Source: an uncultured Acidaminococcus sp. (lineage in GTDB: Bacteria; Bacillota_C; Negativicutes; Acidaminococcales; Acidaminococcaceae). Taken from it: a DNA stretch of 10,467 bases. The DNA is taken from NCBI GenBank assembly GCA_900314165.1, contig OMUE01000059.1, forward strand, positions 1-10,467, given 5' to 3'. Under the pieces are notes generated by a model. That model ran no database searches, had not been told where the DNA came from, and was given only the letters and a program-made list of their open reading frames with translations. Below, piece by piece: positions 6,219 through 10,467 of the stretch (position 1 is its first letter; each line of letters begins with the position of its first letter). The translations under genes were made by a program, and so were the position numbers.

Positions 6219-6325
6219 GTCGCCCCCGTAGGGGGCGACAGCCCGTTGGGCAGCGCCCTGTCATCCCCGCGAGGGGAGGGGAACCGTTGCAAAAGCAACG
6301 GTGGTGGGGTAGTGCAGCGCACGCT
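6219..6325. repeat. multi-hairpin palindromic element (five consecutive hairpins)
   Basis: This non-coding stretch folds hairpin after hairpin. GTCGCCCCC-GTA-GGGGGCGAC is at 6219-6239. GCCC-GTT-GGGC (6241-6251) lies inside an outer GACAG/CTGTC pair (6237-6241 and 6258-6262). TCCCC-GCGA-GGGGA, with a GNRA-type loop, is at 6264-6277. ACCGTTGC-AAAA-GCAACGGT is at 6283-6302, and GTGC-AGC-GCAC at 6312-6322. A partial copy of the first hairpin's right side appears at 8-18 of the window. It looks like a REP-type or composite repeat or a structured RNA, and lies between two terminators. Confidence 0.65.
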
Positions 6326-6328
6326 TAT

Positions 6329-6375
6329 AAAAAGAAGAACCATCCATGTATATATATACACAGATGGTTCTTTTT
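6329..6375. terminator. bidirectional terminator, end of the hydrogenase operon
   Basis: AAGAACCATC (6335-6344) pairs with GATGGTTCTT (6363-6372). Inside it, TGTATA...TATACA continues the stem after a small CA/CA internal loop. Ts follow on the + side (6371-6375), and on the minus side the hairpin is followed by Ts opposite the As at 6329-6333. It lies 132 bases past the hydrogenase stop codon on the minus strand and most likely ends that operon. Confidence 0.8.
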
Positions 6376-6506
6376 GTTGCTTTAAGGAGAGTAGTACGGA
6401 GCTTCAGAATGCCGATACGCCTTTTGACGGAACGGAGGGAGCTTCTAACCTCCGACTCCCTGTTCTATCATCTATCATCTGACTTCTTTATCCCAGCCCA
6501 CTAACA
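6376..6506. other. non-coding 3' region of the hydrogenase operon
   Basis: No gene is seen here. CGGAGG (6433-6438) can pair with CCTCCG (6449-6454), or alternatively GGGAG (6437-6441) with CTCCC (6456-6460). The direct repeat CTATCAT occurs twice in tandem (6465-6478). AGCCCACTAA (6495-6504) next to the hydrogenase stop resembles the tail of the purine-tract repeats at 3441 and 4733. It may be a worn repeat copy. Confidence 0.45.
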
Positions 6507-8237
6507 TCACATCTTCCACCCAAAGTGGTCGGTGTGCAGCAGCTTTTCAGCCAGCTCGCTGAGGGGTTTGCCCAGGAATTCACTGTACAGCTGCTGGATT
6601 TCCGGATTCTCGTGGGAGAACCGCATGGGGTTGTTTTCATCCAGGAAGCGCAGTTCTTCGGAACGGGTAGCTGCCAGTTCTCCATCTTCCTTGTGGATGG
6701 GCTGTCCGCCGCCACCGGCACAGCCGCCGGGGCAGGCCATGACTTCTACGAAGTCGTACGCCTTTTCCTTACGCTTCAGGGCTTCCAGGAGTTCTCTCGT
6801 ATTGGCCAGGCCGCTGACTGCAGCGCAGCGAACCTTGATGCCCTTGATCTCATAGGTAGCTTCCCGCAGGCCGGGTCCCAGACGGATGGCAGCAAACATA
6901 TCTGGATCCGGGTTCGTGCCGGTCAGGAACGCATAAGCGGACCGCAGAGCGGCTTCCATAACGCCGCCGGTGGTACCGAAGATAGAGCCGGCACCGGTGT
7001 AAGCACCCATCGGGCTGTCCAGAGGTTCTTCCGGCAAGTCTTTCGGATCGATGGCGTCAGCCCGCAGCATGCGGATCAGTTCCCGGGTGGTCAGTACCAC
7101 ATCTACATCGGGACCATGTTCTGTGCGCATGGTAGGCAGGGCACATTCGGCCTTCTTGGCCAGGCAGGGCATGATGGAAACCAGGAACAGCTTTTCAGGC
7201 GGTACGTTCAGCTTCTGGGCCAGCCAGGTCTTGGCGATGGCGCCGAACATCTGTTGGGGGGACTTGGACGTGGACAATTGTCCCGTCAGTTCCGGATATT
7301 GCCCTTTGATAAACCGTACCCAGCCCGGGCAGCAGCTGGTAAACATAGGATACCGGTCCAGGCCGCCGCTGGTGAAGCGATGGATGAATTCGCTGGCTTC
7401 TTCCATAATAGTCAGGTCGGCGCTGAAGGTAGTATCATACACGTGGTCGAAGCCCAGTCGCCGCAGGGCAGCAGCCATCCGGTTGATGGTGCCTTGCTGA
7501 CGGTTCAGGCCGAACTGTTCACACCAGGCCGTCCGTACAGCAGGAGCTACCTGGCAGATGACGACCTTGTCCGGATCGGCCAAAGCTTCGTAGACCTTGT
7601 CCGTGTCGTCCCGTTCCCGCAGACCTGCTACAGGGCAGTGGGTAATGCACTGGCCGCACAGGACGCAGTCGGAATCCTTGATGACCCGGTTATTGGACAC
7701 ATCGATGGTGGTCCGGCTGCCGGTACCGGTTACGTCCCAGATATGGACGGATTGCATCTTGTCACAGACCTGGATGCAGCGCATGCATTTGATGCACTTG
7801 GCATAGTCGTGGTACAGAGGGAACGTAGTGGTCCAGGCTCCCCGCAGGCCTTTAGGCAGCTGTTGTTCGTAAGGCACATCCAGGATGCCCAGGTCGTTGG
7901 CGATGGCCTGCAGCTTGCAGGTGCCGCTGCGGACGCAGGTAGCACAGTGGAAATCATGCTGGGACAGAATCAATTGGACGTTCGTCCGGCGGGTCCGGCG
8001 GGCCCGGGGTGAATTCGTATGGACGACCATGCCCTCAGATACAGGGTTATTGCAGGCCGTTACCATAGCCCGTTCGCCTTCTACTTCCACGCAGCACACG
8101 CGGCAGGCAGCAATTTCGTTCAGATCTTTCAAAAAGCACAGGTGGGGAATCTGGATATGGGCCTTGGCTGCGGCCTCCATAATCGTAGTCCCTTCCGGCA
8201 CCTGGACCTTGATGTTGTTTATCGTACAGGTTACCAT
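6507..8237 (-). CDS. [FeFe] hydrogenase, multi-cluster (HydA/HndD-type)
   Basis: This 576-residue soluble hydrogenase interconverts H2 with protons and electrons. It has an N-terminal [2Fe-2S] domain (Cys34, 45, 48, 62) and a His-ligated [4Fe-4S] site (His94, Cys98, 101, 107). Two ferredoxin clusters follow (Cys148-151-154-158 and 191-194-197-201). All three H-cluster motifs are intact: TSCCPGW (300-306), MPCLAKKAE (356-364) and EVMACPGGCAGGGGQP (498-513), with FGTTGGVMEAALR at 420-432. A C-terminal small-subunit-like tail ends HFGWKM. There is no signal peptide, so it is cytosolic. Length matches HndD/HydA of multimeric NAD(P)-linked enzymes. Its ATG overlaps the upstream stop (ATGGTAA), with GGAGGGAGGA upstream. 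The tight link to an FAD/NAD(P)H flavoprotein argues for a two-subunit pyridine-nucleotide-linked enzyme. HydEFG maturases are not in the window. Confidence 0.96.
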   Translation of the reverse strand: MVTCTINNIKVQVPEGTTIMEAAAKAHIQIPHLCFLKDLNEIAACRVCCVEVEGERAMVTACNNPVSEGMVVHTNSPRARRTRRTNVQLILSQHDFHCATCVRSGTCKLQAIANDLGILDVPYEQQLPKGLRGAWTTTFPLYHDYAKCIKCMRCIQVCDKMQSVHIWDVTGTGSRTTIDVSNNRVIKDSDCVLCGQCITHCPVAGLRERDDTDKVYEALADPDKVVICQVAPAVRTAWCEQFGLNRQQGTINRMAAALRRLGFDHVYDTTFSADLTIMEEASEFIHRFTSGGLDRYPMFTSCCPGWVRFIKGQYPELTGQLSTSKSPQQMFGAIAKTWLAQKLNVPPEKLFLVSIMPCLAKKAECALPTMRTEHGPDVDVVLTTRELIRMLRADAIDPKDLPEEPLDSPMGAYTGAGSIFGTTGGVMEAALRSAYAFLTGTNPDPDMFAAIRLGPGLREATYEIKGIKVRCAAVSGLANTRELLEALKRKEKAYDFVEVMACPGGCAGGGGQPIHKEDGELAATRSEELRFLDENNPMRFSHENPEIQQLYSEFLGKPLSELAEKLLHTDHFGWKM

Positions 8238-10066
8238 TCCGAGGTCCTCCCTCCTTTGAAGATACCATAGCCGAAGTGATCACACCGCAGGCAGCGGCTG
8301 GATTCCTGATCGGCTTCGTCCTTTGTCATGCCCTGAGCTACCAGGGAGAAGTCCCCGGCGCAGTCAGGCCGGCAATTTTGCTTCAGGTTCACGCGGCCAC
8401 AGGGCGGCGTGCTGGAGAAGTGGGCAGGCGGAATCTCCACATCCGTAGAAATCTTGTGATGGAATCCGAAGAAGGAGTCAATGTTGTCTGCAGCAACCTT
8501 GCCGGCTGCTACAGCCTTGATGACCGTGGCAGGACCGGATACAGCGTCGCCACCGGCAAAGATATTGAACAGGCCGGGTACGGAGCTGGAGGAGTCCGCC
8601 TGGATGGCACCACGGTTCGTGGTGACGCCGATGGCTTCGAAGGGCTGGGCCTGGATGGCCTGGCCAATGGCTACAATAATATAGTCGCAGGCAAACCGTT
8701 CTTCCGGCAAGTCTGCCTTCAGAGGAGAAGGACGGCCTTTGCTGTCGTAAGGACCAATCTGCTGAGGCTGGGTCCACAGAGCCGTTACGTGGTTGTTCTC
8801 ATCCACTTCAATGCGGGCAGGAGCCTGCAGAGGCAGGATTTCGCAGCCTTCGGCCATAGCGGCCTGGATTTCTTCCGGCAGAGCCGTCATGTCTTCATAA
8901 CGGCGGCGATAGAAACACTTCACATTGGCAGCACCCAGACGACGGACGGTACGGGTAGCATCCATGGCTACGTTACCACCGCCAACGACGCATACGTTCT
9001 TGCCGGTGAAATCAAGAATCTTTTCTTCCCCGATATTCCGCAGCAGGTATACGGCACTGTATACGCCTTCCGCATCTTCGTGTTCCAGACGCAGCTTTTT
9101 ATCTTTGTGGGCACCGATGGAGATATATACAGCATCAAACTGGCGCTGAATGTCCTGAACAGGCAGATCCTTGCCGATGGACACGCCGGTGTGGACCTTG
9201 ATGCCCGTGGACAGGATGTAATCCAGATCCCGATCCAGGATTTCCGGAGGCAGCCGGTAATCAGGAATCCCATACCGCAGCATGCCGCCCAGTTTCGGAC
9301 GCTGTTCGTACACGGTGACGGAATGGCCCATGAGGGACAGATAGTAGGCCGCAGTCATACCGCCAGGGCCGCCGCCGATGACTGCTACAGTCTTGCCCGT
9401 AGCCGGTGCAGGCTCCGGAGCCTTTACAATAGCAGAATGGTCCACGGCATACCGTTTCAGGCCGCAGATATTCACTGGAGCATCCACCATCTGCCGACGG
9501 CAGTGGAATTCGCAGGGATGCTCACATACATAGGCGCAGACGGACGGGAACGGATTGTCCTTGCGGATCAGTTTCACTGCATCGTCGTATTTGCCTTCCC
9601 GGATCAGGGCAATATAGCCCGGAATATCCACGTGGGCAGGGCAGCTGACCACGCAGGGCACAGGATGGCTGAGACCGCTGATGCAGCGGCCGGTCTTGAT
9701 ATGTTCTTCGAAGTCTTCCCGGAAGCCCCGGACACCCTTCAGAACCATGTGGGCGGCTTCATAGCCAATGGCGCAGTCTGCGGAATCCGCAATGACCTGG
9801 GCCGTCTTTTCAATCAGGTCGATGGTCTCCAGAGTCGCCGTCCGATCCAGGACGCTCTCAATGAGGACTGCCAGATGACCAAGGCCGATGCGGCAGGGTA
9901 CGCACTTACCGCAGGTCTGGGCATGGCAAAAACGCAGAAAATTCAGAGACATGTCCACGGGACAGAGCCCTGGAGCACTGGCGCTGACGCGTCGTTCCAT
10001 ATCCCGGTACAGCCCATTTAACACAGTTTGGGCTCGATCCGGTGTTTCAATCGTTAATCGGCTCAC
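8231..10066 (-). CDS. chimeric iron-sulfur flavoprotein: NuoF/HydB C-terminal [4Fe-4S] domain fused to GltD/NfnB-like FAD-NAD(P)H oxidoreductase
   Basis: This 611-residue cytosolic protein is likely the NAD(P)(H)-reactive partner of the hydrogenase. Residues 40-127 match only the last domain of NuoF/HydB, with the cluster site TCGKCVPCRIG (Cys52, 55, 58) plus Cys98. The FMN/NADH domain that normally precedes it is absent. Next is a GltD-type double cluster domain (Cys138, 142, 177, 181, 185, 189, 201). Then come an FAD site VIGGGPGG (229-236), an NAD(P) site VVGGGNVAMDA (360-370) with YRRR (386-389) hinting at NADPH, and the closing FAD motif FAGGDAVSGPATVIKA (503-518). A Cys-rich tail (556, 565, 569, 592, 595) ends the chain. 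The GTG at 10066 lies seven bases after AGGGGAG. An ATG two bases earlier is followed at once by a stop in its own frame. Automated names will say glutamate synthase small subunit, but no large subunit is here. Confidence 0.93.
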   Translation of the reverse strand: MSRLTIETPDRAQTVLNGLYRDMERRVSASAPGLCPVDMSLNFLRFCHAQTCGKCVPCRIGLGHLAVLIESVLDRTATLETIDLIEKTAQVIADSADCAIGYEAAHMVLKGVRGFREDFEEHIKTGRCISGLSHPVPCVVSCPAHVDIPGYIALIREGKYDDAVKLIRKDNPFPSVCAYVCEHPCEFHCRRQMVDAPVNICGLKRYAVDHSAIVKAPEPAPATGKTVAVIGGGPGGMTAAYYLSLMGHSVTVYEQRPKLGGMLRYGIPDYRLPPEILDRDLDYILSTGIKVHTGVSIGKDLPVQDIQRQFDAVYISIGAHKDKKLRLEHEDAEGVYSAVYLLRNIGEEKILDFTGKNVCVVGGGNVAMDATRTVRRLGAANVKCFYRRRYEDMTALPEEIQAAMAEGCEILPLQAPARIEVDENNHVTALWTQPQQIGPYDSKGRPSPLKADLPEERFACDYIIVAIGQAIQAQPFEAIGVTTNRGAIQADSSSSVPGLFNIFAGGDAVSGPATVIKAVAAGKVAADNIDSFFGFHHKISTDVEIPPAHFSSTPPCGRVNLKQNCRPDCAGDFSLVAQGMTKDEADQESSRCLRCDHFGYGIFKGGRTSEW

Positions 10067-10376
10067 ATTGTCACTCCCCTTGTTACTGGAATTGAAGCGA
10101 AAAGTGAAAAGTGAAAAGTGAAAAGGGTCCGCGGGACAGCCTATGCACTAATCTGTCTTTACTTTCGCATTCTCCTGTAGAGGTGTACCGGAGAACAGTA
10201 CCTCTGCTCGGCAGTGCGCCTACATACAGGGCTTCAAATTGCCATCCACTTTCGTAAAAAGCGGATAAAAAACCGCACATTTCCTTTACAACCGGCACTG
10301 TGCAAAATGCAGAGGCAGATATGTGGGGCAATGTGCAATTGACTAACTATTCTGATATGAACAGTTTATATCTAAT
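10067..10376 (-). other. long leader of the hydrogenase operon (partly repeat-derived)
   Basis: About 300 bases lie between the predicted promoter and the GTG start. The segment 10174-10230 can fold as a three-way junction. CCTGTA (10174-10179) pairs with TACAGG (10225-10230), enclosing a bulged hairpin (AGAGG...CCTCT, 10179-10205) and a short GGC/GCC stem (10210-10220). On the minus strand, GCGG and CCGC followed by five Ts (around 10253-10275) make a weak, short terminator-like hairpin. No convincing gene is seen on either strand. It could be a regulatory leader or an inserted dispersed repeat. It matches no riboswitch class I recognise. Confidence 0.4.
10097..10140. repeat. purine-tract repeat, four 7-base units plus GC hairpin
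   Basis: Four tandem 7-base units occupy 10097-10124: GCGAAAA once, then GTGAAAA three times. GTCC-GCG-GGAC (10128-10138) follows and forms a small hairpin, and the sequence continues as AGCCTATGCACTA. This is the same order as the repeats at 3393 and 4701. It lies 31 bases upstream of the flavoprotein start codon, inside the leader. Confidence 0.6.
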
Positions 10377-10385
10377 AGTATAAAC
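10364..10385. promoter_or_regulatory. palindrome over the -10 box (candidate operator)
   Basis: GTTTATA (10364-10370) and TATAAAC (10379-10385) are perfect inverse copies. The inner bases CTA-A-TAG extend the symmetry with a one-base bulge. The site covers the -10 box and the predicted transcription start, the classic place for a repressor. It does not match the Rex or FNR consensus closely enough to name a regulator. Confidence 0.4.
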
Positions 10386-10404
10386 AAATTATGAATTATG
10401 TCAA
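10377..10404 (-). promoter_or_regulatory. promoter of the hydrogenase operon
   Basis: On the minus strand a perfect TTGACA (10404-10399) is followed after 16 bases by TATACT (10382-10377, five of six to TATAAT). The region is strongly AT-rich. The predicted start is near 10370. This is the only good promoter upstream of the flavoprotein gene, so the leader is long. Confidence 0.65.
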
Positions 10405-10450
10405 TATATTAGACTGTAATATTCATGATTTCAGTACGAATGTATTATTT

Positions 10451-10467
10451 GGAAAGCGAAGAGCGAA
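10451..10467. repeat. purine-tract repeat, cut by the window end
   Basis: The last 17 bases (GGAAAGCGAAGAGCGAA) match the purine tracts at 3401 and 4701. The rest of the copy lies outside the window. Confidence 0.5.

Noticed and set aside
6123..6482. A 119-codon + strand frame downstream of pcp
   Set aside because: It runs through a terminator, the multi-hairpin element and a second terminator, and has no ribosome binding site. The peptide is the translation of repeats.
6525..8012. A 495-codon open frame on the + strand opposite the hydrogenase
   Set aside because: The minus-strand frame carries every hydrogenase motif. The antisense frame resembles no family and is a composition artefact.
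8276..10021. A 581-codon open frame on the + strand opposite the flavoprotein
   Set aside because: It is antisense to a gene with clear domains throughout, has no recognisable motifs or ribosome binding site, and arises from the codon bias of the real gene.
8231..10066. Authentic glutamate synthase small subunit (gltD)
   Set aside because: The NuoF-type cluster domain at the N-terminus and the overlap with a hydrogenase gene, without any gltB, argue for a hydrogenase partner.
10097..10124. Tandem 7-base units as a possible CRISPR array
   Set aside because: The units are contiguous without spacers and far too short. They are simple tandem repeats.
10083..10331. An 82-codon minus-strand frame in the leader of the hydrogenase operon
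   Set aside because: It translates the purine-tract repeat at its end (SLFTFHFSLQF), crosses the hairpin region and lacks a ribosome binding site, so it is not a credible leader peptide.
10364..10385. Rex or FNR binding site over the hydrogenase promoter
   Set aside because: The arms and spacing do not fit TTGTTAA-N4-TTAACAA or TTGAT-N4-ATCAA. Only an unnamed palindrome is supported.

Overview
The window (10,467 bases, moderately GC-rich genes with AT-rich intergenic promoters) looks like chromosomal DNA of a strictly anaerobic, amino-acid- or peptide-fermenting Firmicute. The [FeFe] hydrogenase, the Firmicute-type ribosome binding sites and the intergenic repeat style would suit the Negativicutes, perhaps an Acidaminococcus-like genus. 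That placement is inference from gene content, not proven by a marker gene.

Layout. On the + strand, 100-835 holds two tandem paralogues of the NTF2-like/lumazine-binding-like fold, followed by a nitroreductase (929-1576). A strong promoter with an inverted repeat at its start site precedes a lone peptide-type ABC substrate-binding lipoprotein (1758-3392). This gene converges on a minus-strand iron-containing alcohol dehydrogenase of the GldA type (3510-4610), and a bidirectional terminator (3474-3511) separates them. A divergent promoter region split by a dispersed repeat (4701-4778) leads into a compact + strand operon: a VOC-fold protein, a DUF1294 membrane protein and pyroglutamyl-peptidase I (4844-6120), closed by a terminator.

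The right half is a two-gene minus-strand operon (10066 to 6507). The first gene encodes an unusual flavoprotein that joins the C-terminal [4Fe-4S] domain of NuoF/HydB to a GltD/NfnB-like FAD/NAD(P)H oxidoreductase. The second, overlapping it by 7 bases, encodes a complete multi-cluster [FeFe] hydrogenase. No glutamate synthase large subunit, NuoE-like subunit or full NuoF is present here. The pair therefore reads best as an NAD(P)(H)-linked, possibly electron-bifurcating, soluble hydrogenase. It resembles what has been called the glutamate-synthase-linked (A2) class of [FeFe] hydrogenases, whose physiology is poorly settled. Its promoter carries a palindrome over the -10 box and a leader of about 300 bases.

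The intergenic regions are unusually rich in dispersed repeat-like DNA. One family has a purine tract (units such as GTGAAGAG or GCGAAGAG), a small GC-rich hairpin and often an AGCCCACTAG-type tail, seen at 836, 3393, 4701, 10097 and 10451. A second is an element of about 105 bases with five consecutive hairpins (6219-6325), with a partial copy at the window start. A third candidate is the leader sequence around 10174-10340.
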